Shown here: positions 34,509 to 42,513 of the stretch, one piece after another
How the letters are laid out: each line of letters starts with the position of its first letter
Position numbering within the stretch: position 1 is the stretch's first letter
NCBI RefSeq assembly: GCF_019740355.2
Contig: NZ_CP091819.1
Span: 2,604,001 to 2,668,000, forward strand
Reading direction: 5' to 3'
Source: Paracrocinitomix mangrovi
GTDB lineage: Bacteria; Bacteroidota; Bacteroidia; Flavobacteriales_D; Crocinitomicaceae
Length of the DNA: 64,000 nucleotides
Notes under the pieces: model-generated
Database searches by the model: none
Seen by the model: only the letters and a program-made list of their open reading frames with translations
What the model was told of the DNA's origin: nothing
Position numbers and translations under genes: made by a program

Positions 34509-35402
34509 ATGTTGACGCTAGATCCTAAAGAATTAGAAATACCTGTATTACATGGCCATTTGTTAGGTGCAATTGGTCCACGTCCTATTGCATTTGCAAG
34601 TACCATTGACGAAAATGATGTTCCTAATTTGGCTCCCTTCAGCTTTTTCAACGTGTTTTCTGCCAATCCACCTATTATGGTTTTTTCTCCGGCAAGGAGT
34701 GGAAGAACAGGGGCAACAAAAGACACCTATGAGAATGTAAAAAAGGTTCCTGAAGTTGTCATCAACGTAGTTACTTATGACATTGTTCATCAAATGTCTT
34801 TGGCCAGTTCTCCTTACGAATCGGGCGTAGATGAATTCATTAAGGCGGGATTTACCAAATTAGAATCTGATACCATAAAACCGTTCAGGGTGGCAGAATC
34901 TCCTGTTCAATTTGAATGCAAAGTAATTGAGGTAAAAGAATTGGGCAATGGTGGCGGAGCAGGAAATCTGATCATATGTGAAGTGACACGCATTCATATT
35001 GATGAGAAAGTAATGGGTGATAATGGAAAAATAGATCAACAAAAAATTGATTTAGTCGCCAGAATGGGTGGTAATTGGTACTGCAGAGCAGACAAGAATT
35101 CTATGTTTGAAATCACCAAACCAATTGTTACAAAAGGAATTGGATTTGATCAAATACCACAGGATATATTGTCCTCTAGCATTTTGACCGGAAATGACCT
35201 GGGCCAATTAGCAGGCATTGAAGAATTACCCAATGAAACGGATGTCAATGATTACAAATTAGTTGAATTGGCAGATTTATTCGTTTCTTTGGAAGACGAA
35301 CAAGCAGCATTAGAAATAGCGTTGCACAAAAAAGCAAAAGAGCTTTTAAATGAAGATAAATTGGAAGAAGCTTGGAAAACCCTCCTCTCTTTCAATAATT
35401 AA
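34509..35402 (+). CDS. Flavin reductase-family protein
   Basis: A 297-residue protein of the flavin reductase-like (FMN-binding split-barrel) superfamily. The N-terminus MLTLDPKELE and the FMN-site block GAIGPRPIAFASTIDENDV with NLAPFSFFNVFSANPPI are diagnostic. Such enzymes reduce FMN with NAD(P)H or act as flavin-dependent oxidoreductases. The C-terminal extension after about residue 210 is not part of the core domain. The start at 34509 is supported by the family N-terminus. Confidence 0.9.
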   Translation: MLTLDPKELEIPVLHGHLLGAIGPRPIAFASTIDENDVPNLAPFSFFNVFSANPPIMVFSPARSGRTGATKDTYENVKKVPEVVINVVTYDIVHQMSLASSPYESGVDEFIKAGFTKLESDTIKPFRVAESPVQFECKVIEVKELGNGGGAGNLIICEVTRIHIDEKVMGDNGKIDQQKIDLVARMGGNWYCRADKNSMFEITKPIVTKGIGFDQIPQDILSSSILTGNDLGQLAGIEELPNETDVNDYKLVELADLFVSLEDEQAALEIALHKKAKELLNEDKLEEAWKTLLSFNN

Positions 35403-35443
35403 TTGTATTTTATAATAATACCAACCTGTAAATAAGTTATAAT

Positions 35444-35806
35444 ATGTATACCCTTAAAGGAGAATTAAAAGTAATTAGTGAGATTCAACAAATCAACGAT
35501 TCTTTCAAGAAAAGAGAATTTGTAGTTGTGGATGCTTCGGGACAATATGCTCAAACAATTTTGTTTCAAGCTGTTCAGGACAGAGTTGAAATGTTGGACA
35601 ATTTTAAGGTAGGAGATAATGTAGAAGTTACATTCTTCCTAAGAGGTAGAGAGTGGACCAATCCTAAAGATGGAACTGTAAGATTTTTCAATTCGCTTGA
35701 TGCATGGAAAGTTGAACCATTAGGAAGTGGTGCCGGAGAATCTGCTACAACAGCTGATAATGCTGAAACTTTCGTAGCTGAAGGAGACGACGACTTACCA
35801 TTCTAA
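35444..35806 (+). CDS. DUF3127 protein (possible single-stranded DNA-binding fold)
   Basis: A 120-residue protein that is conserved in Bacteroidota. The core (MYTLKGELKVISEIQQINDSF, then FLRGREWTNPKDGTVRFFNSL) is an OB-like beta barrel as in small ssDNA-binding proteins. The C-terminus is acidic with an ETFVAEGDDDLPF ending; the DDDLPF tail strikingly resembles the protein-interaction tip of bacterial SSB. It follows the flavin reductase gene by 41 bases. Confidence 0.85.
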   Translation: MYTLKGELKVISEIQQINDSFKKREFVVVDASGQYAQTILFQAVQDRVEMLDNFKVGDNVEVTFFLRGREWTNPKDGTVRFFNSLDAWKVEPLGSGAGESATTADNAETFVAEGDDDLPF

Positions 35807-35916
35807 GTTATCCCGGCTGGACTTATTCCTGTTTTAAGTTTCCAATTGTTTTAACAATTTTTTAGCACTTTAACACAGAAAATCATCATATATTTGTTTA
35901 AACATATATTTTGATC

Positions 35917-36585
35917 ATGTTAAAGAAAATCATCATAGGAACAGTTATTGTCGTTGTATTGGCAGTGGCTATCATATTCATAATTCCCTGGGGAGAATAT
36001 GAAAGTAATATTGAAAAATCTAATCTGGAAGAAACAATAGATTACAACAATGAAGAGGTAAACTCATCCCCTTCTTTGGATACGCTACTAGGCACTTATT
36101 ACACCAGCACCAAAGATGGAGTTGCCGAAATTTTGTTTCATACTGACGGTTTAAAAACTACAAAAGGTGGATTCACTGAATTTGAAATAACTTTTGAAGT
36201 ACCAGAAGATTTTAAACAATCTACTCTTAGCGTAAAAATTGTTACTGAAAGCCTAAACACAGGCAATAGTACAAGAGATGAGCACTTAAGAGAAGAGGGT
36301 TTTTTCCACGTAGAAAAATATCCTGAAATCAATTTCATTTCATCATCAGTTGAGATGGGCGATACTTCATATGTTGCCAAAGGTGAATTGACGCTTAATG
36401 GAACTACCAAATCTTTAGACGTACCATTTTTACACCTTGGCAGTGGTGGGGAAACTACAGCAAAGTTTGAGGCATTTCAAGGATCATTTGAAATAGACAG
36501 AACCGCTTATGGTCAGGATGAAGAAACCGGAGTAGGAAATATTGTAAAAGTGAACTTCTACTGTGAATTAAAATTGCAACAGTAA
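35917..36585 (+). CDS. YceI-family lipid-binding-like protein, membrane-anchored
   Basis: A 222-residue protein. The N-terminal hydrophobic helix (KKIIIGTVIVVVLAVAIIFIIPW) acts as an anchor or uncleaved signal. The rest is a YceI lipocalin-like barrel (GGFTEFEITFEVPEDFKQS, VAKGELTLNGTTKSLDVPF), a fold that binds isoprenoids such as ubiquinone precursors. The ATG at 35917 is chosen over a TTG six bases upstream. Confidence 0.85.
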   Translation: MLKKIIIGTVIVVVLAVAIIFIIPWGEYESNIEKSNLEETIDYNNEEVNSSPSLDTLLGTYYTSTKDGVAEILFHTDGLKTTKGGFTEFEITFEVPEDFKQSTLSVKIVTESLNTGNSTRDEHLREEGFFHVEKYPEINFISSSVEMGDTSYVAKGELTLNGTTKSLDVPFLHLGSGGETTAKFEAFQGSFEIDRTAYGQDEETGVGNIVKVNFYCELKLQQ

Positions 36586-36628
36586 ACCAAAGTCCTTCAA
36601 GCAGAAAGTATTTTAATATATTTACTTT

Positions 36629-37222
36629 ATGCTTGGAGGATTCATAGGACTTTCTGTTTTACTGGTATTTATCATGTTTATGATAATGTATGCCAGAAGA
36701 AGAAATCAAAACAAAGCCGAATTATTTAAAGCATTTGCAGAGAGTAAAGGTCTGGAATATGGCCAATCTACACAGTTTCTTTACATGACACCTCAACTCA
36801 CGGGCTCAGTTGGGGATTTAACAATCAGAATTGACGAAAAAATAATAGGTAAGGGAAAAAGTAAAAAAGTATATACCCAAATCATTTTTTCAGACTCCCC
36901 TATTAAGGTTGATTTTAAAATTGGAAAGGAAACTTTCTTCTCAAAAGCGGGTAAAATTTTCGGATTTAAAGACATTGAATTCCAGGATCATCAATTTGAT
37001 AAAACCTTTTTAATAAAGTCATCTGATGAATCATCATTTAAAGCTTTTCTTGACTATAAAAAACAAGCTTTACTTTCAAAAAATCAACACGATTTAAATG
37101 GGACGCTTCAATGCGAATCTGGTGTGTTTTCATACGTAAGTAGAATGGAAATACAAAAACCAAGTCAAATTACACAATTAGATCATATCCTTGAACTCAT
37201 GCTTGAACTTCAAAAGAACTAA
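36629..37222 (+). CDS. Hypothetical membrane-anchored protein
   Basis: A 197-residue protein with one N-terminal membrane helix (GGFIGLSVLLVFIMFMIMYA, residues 3-22) followed by basic residues (RRRNQNK), so the rest is cytoplasmic. The soluble part is alpha/beta (TGSVGDLTIRIDEKIIGKGK, VDFKIGKETFFSKAGK) with no recognised motif. It is followed with almost no gap by the secreted protein at 37224. Confidence 0.65.
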   Translation: MLGGFIGLSVLLVFIMFMIMYARRRNQNKAELFKAFAESKGLEYGQSTQFLYMTPQLTGSVGDLTIRIDEKIIGKGKSKKVYTQIIFSDSPIKVDFKIGKETFFSKAGKIFGFKDIEFQDHQFDKTFLIKSSDESSFKAFLDYKKQALLSKNQHDLNGTLQCESGVFSYVSRMEIQKPSQITQLDHILELMLELQKN

Positions 37223-37223
37223 T

Positions 37224-37742
37224 ATGAAATTAATATCATCCTTATTTTTTACAGTAATATCATTAATGTCATTTGCACAATTACCTTCGGATTGGATGGG
37301 CCATTTTGAAGGTGAACTTACCTCTGTTAATCTAGCCGGTAAAACGGCAAATTTTCACATGGAATTGGATATAGAATTAAATAGTGACAGCACTTACAAT
37401 TTCACATTGACTTATGGTCAAGATGAGCAACAACAAAAAAGAAGCTATTTACTTAAAAAAGCAGATCAAAATCATTACACACTTGACGAACAAAATGGAA
37501 TTGAACTGGACATGAACTTTGGAAACAACAGGTTAGTTAGTGTATTTGAAGTACAAGGGAATTTTTTACATGTCTCATACATAAAAACAAAAAAAGGTTT
37601 TAAATACGAATTATCTTCTTCAAAGAAAGCTAAAAAGACAGGAGGAGAAAAAGATGCAAATGGCAATGAAATTCCAGCCGTTCAATCTTATAACACCTTA
37701 TCTTTTCAATATGCTACTTTGAAAAAAACTAAGAAAAAATGA
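37224..37742 (+). CDS. Secreted lipocalin-like hypothetical protein
   Basis: A 172-residue protein with signal peptide (MKLISSLFFTVISLMSFAQ) and a beta-rich domain (WMGHFEGELTSVNLAGK, NFTLTYGQDEQQQKR) resembling the strand order of lipocalin-type proteins in this phylum. The start at 37224 is one base after the stop of the upstream gene. Its stop overlaps the AtoE-like start by four bases (ATGA), suggesting translational coupling. No ligand can be named. Confidence 0.62.
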   Translation: MKLISSLFFTVISLMSFAQLPSDWMGHFEGELTSVNLAGKTANFHMELDIELNSDSTYNFTLTYGQDEQQQKRSYLLKKADQNHYTLDEQNGIELDMNFGNNRLVSVFEVQGNFLHVSYIKTKKGFKYELSSSKKAKKTGGEKDANGNEIPAVQSYNTLSFQYATLKKTKKK

Positions 37743-39127
37743 GTTTTTCAGACAAGTTTATAAAGGGATATTCCAAATTATTACCTAGTCCTTTTACTAT
37801 AGCCATCATTCTTACAGTAATTACCTTTATCCTGGCCTTAGTAATTACTAAACCTGAAAATGTTGGCATTGGAACTTATTCAATTGACCTTTTAAAACAT
37901 TGGGAAAATGGTTTATGGAACAATACATCAAGTGGACTGTACTTTGCGTTTCAGATGATGCTAATGCTTGTTTTAGGACACATAATTGCTTTATCAAAAC
38001 CTGTTGCTAAATTCATCAATTATATTATCCAGCCCTGTGTAGATACAAAGTCAACTGCATATGTTGTGACCATAAGCACTATAATGGTAAGCTTATTTAA
38101 TTGGGGATTAGGATTAATATTTGGAGCAATTCTAGCAAGAAAAGTAGGAGAAAAATTTAATGAACTCAATAAACCACTCAATTACCCATTAATAGGAGCT
38201 GCAGCATACTCAGGATTAATGGTGTGGCATGGAGGCATATCAGGATCAGCTCCTATTAAAGCATCTGACGAAGGTAATATTCCAACTTTACTCAATGGAA
38301 TGGATGTTGATCTTACTACCGTTCCCAGCAGAATTGACATGTCTGAAACAGTTTTTTCACCTATGAATATAGTTGTCACGATTGTTTTGCTAATTGCATT
38401 GCCTTTACTCATGTATTGGATTGGAAGAAAAGATAAACCCTATCACAATCTGCCTAAGCTTACGAAAGAAGAAGATAACAATGAAGAAGTTGCAGGAGCA
38501 GAAAAACTTGATCACAGTAAAATTTTAGCCTTTACTATTGGTGGTTTTATCATATTCTATGCATTTCACAAAGCAGTAATTCAGCCAGATTACCTATCGC
38601 TTAAATTTTTACAACCAAACTTCATCAATTTGACTTTACTTGGATTAAGTCTTATCATGCACAGCAGCATTCATAGGTTTCTTAAAGCCGGTAATGATGC
38701 CATTCTGGGAGCAACAGGAATATTACTTCAGTTTCCCTTGTATTTCGGAATATTAGGACTAATGGTTGGTTCTGGATTAATCATGGAAATTTCAGATGCT
38801 TTTGTTGATGCGAGCAATGAAAACACTTTCCCATTATACACATTTGCTTCTGCGGGAATAGTAAACATTTTTGTTCCATCAGGAGGAGGACAATGGGCCG
38901 TACAAGGACCAATTATAATTGCAGCAGCTCAAGAACTTGGTGCTTCTTATTCCAAGTCAATAATGGCGCTATCCTATGGAGATCAATTAACAAATATGCT
39001 ACAGCCTTTTTGGGCATTACCATTGTTAGGAATTACCGGCTTAAAGGCAAAAGACATTTTACCTTATACCTTGATTTTGTTCTTAGCCGGATTAATAATA
39101 TTTGTATTAGGACTGATTATCTTTTAA
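37739..39127 (+). CDS. AtoE-family short-chain fatty acid transporter
   Basis: A 462-residue integral membrane protein with about 11-12 helices. The N-terminus SFSDKFIKGYSKLLPSPFTI and the blocks GLIFGAILARKVGEKF and VNIFVPSGGGQWAVQGPI are hallmarks of the AtoE/TIGR00366 family, which takes up short-chain fatty acids such as acetoacetate or butyrate. The GGGQW motif is central. It overlaps the upstream gene by four bases and its stop overlaps the stop of the convergent glycosyltransferase gene by four bases (TTAA). Confidence 0.92.
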   Translation: MSFSDKFIKGYSKLLPSPFTIAIILTVITFILALVITKPENVGIGTYSIDLLKHWENGLWNNTSSGLYFAFQMMLMLVLGHIIALSKPVAKFINYIIQPCVDTKSTAYVVTISTIMVSLFNWGLGLIFGAILARKVGEKFNELNKPLNYPLIGAAAYSGLMVWHGGISGSAPIKASDEGNIPTLLNGMDVDLTTVPSRIDMSETVFSPMNIVVTIVLLIALPLLMYWIGRKDKPYHNLPKLTKEEDNNEEVAGAEKLDHSKILAFTIGGFIIFYAFHKAVIQPDYLSLKFLQPNFINLTLLGLSLIMHSSIHRFLKAGNDAILGATGILLQFPLYFGILGLMVGSGLIMEISDAFVDASNENTFPLYTFASAGIVNIFVPSGGGQWAVQGPIIIAAAQELGASYSKSIMALSYGDQLTNMLQPFWALPLLGITGLKAKDILPYTLILFLAGLIIFVLGLIIF

Positions 39128-40200
39128 GCTTCCCAACGTTCATCATGGGGTTTGTAAAAAAGCAATACAAACAAATAAATAGGATAAAAAAGTTGATGTA
39201 TTAGCACAATACCTAAATCTGAAAAACCATTTTGAACTCCATTGTACATCCTTAAAAAAAGGTATTCAATTAAATACTTACAAAACAAAGGGACAAGAAA
39301 AAGCACATCAGCATATACCAACGATAGGGCTATTGAAACAATTGGAACTATTGCAATCAATGAAACAAATAGACCCAACAATAAAGATATTCCACTCTTC
39401 ATTTTGAATACCTTATTGATCCACCTTTTCCTTTGATTAAACAATGTGATTAAATCAACAGGGGCATCTGTTTCCACTTCTATTGAACGCACTTTTGTTA
39501 CTTGTATATCTGCATGCAATTCTTTAAAAGCATTTAGTAAAAAAACATCATCCCCTGAGGCGATATTAAAATCTGATCTTATTTCTTTCGCTTGAAAATA
39601 ACGCTCTTTTCTAAACAAAAAATTAGCTCCATTACTCAATAAAGGTTTATTGAATTTAACTGATATAAAAGTTAAAATCTGCATCCAATCAAACTCAATA
39701 CTTCCCAAACGAGCAATGAAATTATTAGCTTTCAATCGTACAGGCAAAATCCAACAATCAGCCTCAGCCATCATGTAAACAGTGTTGAGATAAGATTCAT
39801 TAAATCTAATGTCTGCATCCCAACATAAGATATAATCAAATTGAGAATTAATTATAGCTGTATCAATTGCATCCTTTTTACCTTTTCCATTATTCAACAA
39901 AATTTTATGTGGTTTTAATAGATCTTTTGTCAACAAAGCTGCTGTATTATCAGTAGAATGATCATCAACAAAAAAGAATTCAACCTCCATTGATTTGGGA
40001 ATAATAACCTTGTTAATGCTATCGATTAGACCATGGATACGATCCTCCTCATTTTTAAATGGAATAACAACACTCAATTTTTCAATTTTACCTCTTTTAA
40101 GTGGATGTTTTCCCAGGTAAATTCCACTGAAAATTACCGCTAGCAATAATTGTAATAGTGCTACAGTCATGACAATGTAAAACACTTGCGGCATCATCAT
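39124..40200 (-). CDS. Family 2 glycosyltransferase, membrane-bound
   Basis: A 358-residue GT2 enzyme. An N-terminal helix is followed by the nucleotide-sugar site (VVIPFKNEEDR; EFFFVDDHSTDNT), the metal-binding DAD at residues 128-130 and the acceptor-site QRKRW motif near residue 240. Three C-terminal membrane helices follow. This layout resembles processive or lipid-linked-sugar glycosyltransferases of capsule or glycolipid synthesis. It overlaps the flippase-like gene by 4 bases in a three-gene minus-strand operon. Confidence 0.88.
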   Translation of the reverse strand: MMMPQVFYIVMTVALLQLLLAVIFSGIYLGKHPLKRGKIEKLSVVIPFKNEEDRIHGLIDSINKVIIPKSMEVEFFFVDDHSTDNTAALLTKDLLKPHKILLNNGKGKKDAIDTAIINSQFDYILCWDADIRFNESYLNTVYMMAEADCWILPVRLKANNFIARLGSIEFDWMQILTFISVKFNKPLLSNGANFLFRKERYFQAKEIRSDFNIASGDDVFLLNAFKELHADIQVTKVRSIEVETDAPVDLITLFNQRKRWINKVFKMKSGISLLLGLFVSLIAIVPIVSIALSLVYADVLFLVPLFCKYLIEYLFLRMYNGVQNGFSDLGIVLIHQLFYPIYLFVLLFYKPHDERWEA

Positions 40201-41132
40201 TCCTTAGATTTTAACAATGGTAAAGCCCCGACAAGAGCAGGCAGACCCAAATTAATCATCCACAATAAAAATACAGAAGTTAAAATAACTGGTGTTTGCA
40301 CTCCATAAGATTCTAAAACAAATAAGGCTGATGCCTCTCTAACAAAGAGTTTACCAAACAAAAATGAAGGAATTATAGATGTAATTAAAAAGACTAATGC
40401 AATAGCAGGAATCAAATTTGACGCTTCACCATTAGCGTTAAAAGCCACCAATAAAAGGTAGAATTGAACTAAAAATATAATATATCTTAAAGAGCTAATA
40501 ATGAAAAGACTAAGTTTTAATATTAACGACTCATTTTGTATAAAATTCAATGCGGATCTTAATTGCTCAGAGTACAACCTAGACAAGGGATTAAAATCAA
40601 TTATTGCGGGATATAAGAACAGTACAAATCCGGCCACTAGAACTAATATTGCGGAAAAGCGAATGGCATTTTCATCAATAGCAGGATCTTCAAAACCAAT
40701 GATCATAAGTGCACCAGTACCAAAGACAATGCTCGCATTAAATTGAGCCAAATTGGAATGAATTGTAGACACAATTGCTTTGGTTCTGTTCACTTTCTGC
40801 AAACGAATTGAACGACCAATAAAATTACCGATTCTGTTTGGTGTTAATAAACTAGTACTTATTCCGGACAAAACATCTAAATAGGTCTGTCCAAAACTTT
40901 GCCTTTCAATGCGCCTTAAAAGTAAATGCCATTTAACCGATTCAAATAACCAATTAATTGGCATCAACAATGCAGCTATCACAATGAATACAACACCATC
41001 TTTATTAAAGGATAAAAAATCAATATCATCATCCCTAAATGATGCGCTTAATTTCCACCCTATAAACAACAATAAAGCCAGTCCGAAGACTAGCTTTATC
41101 ATTAATAGTTTATTTTTCTTTGTTTTGGTCAA
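40197..41132 (-). CDS. Lysylphosphatidylglycerol synthase TM-region/flippase-like membrane protein
   Basis: A 311-residue membrane protein with about eight helices. It carries the UPF0104 hallmark pattern (WHLLLRRIE, then SGISTSLLTPNRIGNFIGRSIRL). Members without a soluble catalytic domain are thought to be lipid flippases or transporters for glycolipids. It overlaps the GT2 gene by 4 bases, and a combined role in making and moving a glycolipid is likely. Confidence 0.85.
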   Translation of the reverse strand: MTKTKKNKLLMIKLVFGLALLLFIGWKLSASFRDDDIDFLSFNKDGVVFIVIAALLMPINWLFESVKWHLLLRRIERQSFGQTYLDVLSGISTSLLTPNRIGNFIGRSIRLQKVNRTKAIVSTIHSNLAQFNASIVFGTGALMIIGFEDPAIDENAIRFSAILVLVAGFVLFLYPAIIDFNPLSRLYSEQLRSALNFIQNESLILKLSLFIISSLRYIIFLVQFYLLLVAFNANGEASNLIPAIALVFLITSIIPSFLFGKLFVREASALFVLESYGVQTPVILTSVFLLWMINLGLPALVGALPLLKSKE

Positions 41133-41136
41133 CCTA

Positions 41137-42345
41137 TTAAAAGTTGGTATTCCATCTTAATTTACGCTCATTCAACAAACCACGCAAATCTTCGGCAGCT
41201 TTTTTAAATTTGAAAACTCCCGCACCAATTGCTTGATTAATGTACATTTCTGCAGTATCAAACTCACTTAACCAAATGTATGCCTCAGCCAAATTAGTAT
41301 ATAATAAAGCCGTTACTTTATCATTTACTCTTGCTTTGTTATCACCCATGTTACTTTCTTTTAACATAGTTTTCCAAATTGTAATGGCCTCATTAATTTT
41401 ACCTTTTGCTGCTGCTCTGTCTCTTGACTGCCCAACCATTTGATAACCTTGTGATGCAACTGTGAAAGCATTTACCAAATCATTGTATTGATGATCCTTA
41501 TGCTTTTTAACCGTGTAAATTTCACAAGTACGTGTTTTAACAGGGTATCCACATTTATCATTAATAAAAGTATTGATTTGAGAATAAGAAGTAGATCTGG
41601 CACTATTCTCTACATCAGTCCAAATTTTACTTTCATTGTCCAAAGCATATAAATCATATTCATATTGAGATGCATAAGTTCCAATTGTATAAGATCGTAT
41701 AGAGTTTAGAATGATAGTTTGCAAAACAACACCACTTGAAGGGTCTTCAACTTTTAATTCTAATGGAAGCTTATAATTTGCTGTATATGTATATTTTATA
41801 GCTGCTCCTTCGCCTTTTTGAGACATTTTTATTTCATAATTTGAAATAGGTAAGATTCCTACTGTGATAGTAGCACCACCTTCTCCTCTGTCAAAACCGG
41901 CTAATGAAACTGAGTTTGAAACCTGATCATCTAATACATCTGCATGTAAAAGTGGTTGGGGTATTTCTCTCATGATTGGTGCAGACGGATAAATAGGCTC
42001 TTTAGGCTGAACAACCGTAGTATTTCCACCATTTACCGCTTTTTGCCATGTCACCATTTGTGTTAAATAGTTCTTTTTGGCATTTTTCACTTGCTCTTTC
42101 CAGGCTATTAATAAAGCTTCATATTCAAGTGTAGCTTGTTCAACTTTTGCTTGATAAGCAACCAAACTATCGTTATTAGCTTGTTCATACTTACGTTCTA
42201 CAAGCACATTAAAGGTCTTATAATCAGTCGAAATTGGATTTGATGGCAATTGAATAAAATTGAAGGAAACCTTATTTTCCGTCACATTTTGACCCATAGC
42301 CAAAGTACTTATTCCGGCCACCATTAATAGTATCATTTTTTTCAT
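41137..42345 (-). CDS. Secreted hypothetical protein with helical and beta parts
   Basis: A 402-residue protein with signal peptide (MKKMILLMVAGISTLAMGQ). Residues about 45-110 are a charged helical region; the centre is beta-rich (SLAGFDRGEGGATITVGIL); the C-terminus shows a TPR-like helix pair (YTNLAEAYIWLSEFDTAEMY). Only 4 bases separate it from the flippase-like gene, so it is the first gene of the GT2-flippase operon. No known family recognised; a role in surface glycolipid handling is a guess. Confidence 0.62.
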   Translation of the reverse strand: MKKMILLMVAGISTLAMGQNVTENKVSFNFIQLPSNPISTDYKTFNVLVERKYEQANNDSLVAYQAKVEQATLEYEALLIAWKEQVKNAKKNYLTQMVTWQKAVNGGNTTVVQPKEPIYPSAPIMREIPQPLLHADVLDDQVSNSVSLAGFDRGEGGATITVGILPISNYEIKMSQKGEGAAIKYTYTANYKLPLELKVEDPSSGVVLQTIILNSIRSYTIGTYASQYEYDLYALDNESKIWTDVENSARSTSYSQINTFINDKCGYPVKTRTCEIYTVKKHKDHQYNDLVNAFTVASQGYQMVGQSRDRAAAKGKINEAITIWKTMLKESNMGDNKARVNDKVTALLYTNLAEAYIWLSEFDTAEMYINQAIGAGVFKFKKAAEDLRGLLNERKLRWNTNF

Positions 42346-42513
42346 AGGCGTCTATTTAATCTTTAAATATAAAAATATTGATTAGTTCACACCCTAAAAC
42401 AACAATCTTGCCAATGTGATTTATTTTTAACATAAATAACTAAACATCAACATCCCTACATATACAATTAACCTTCAATTTGATATATTTACATACTTGG
42501 ATTTTTTGGTGAG

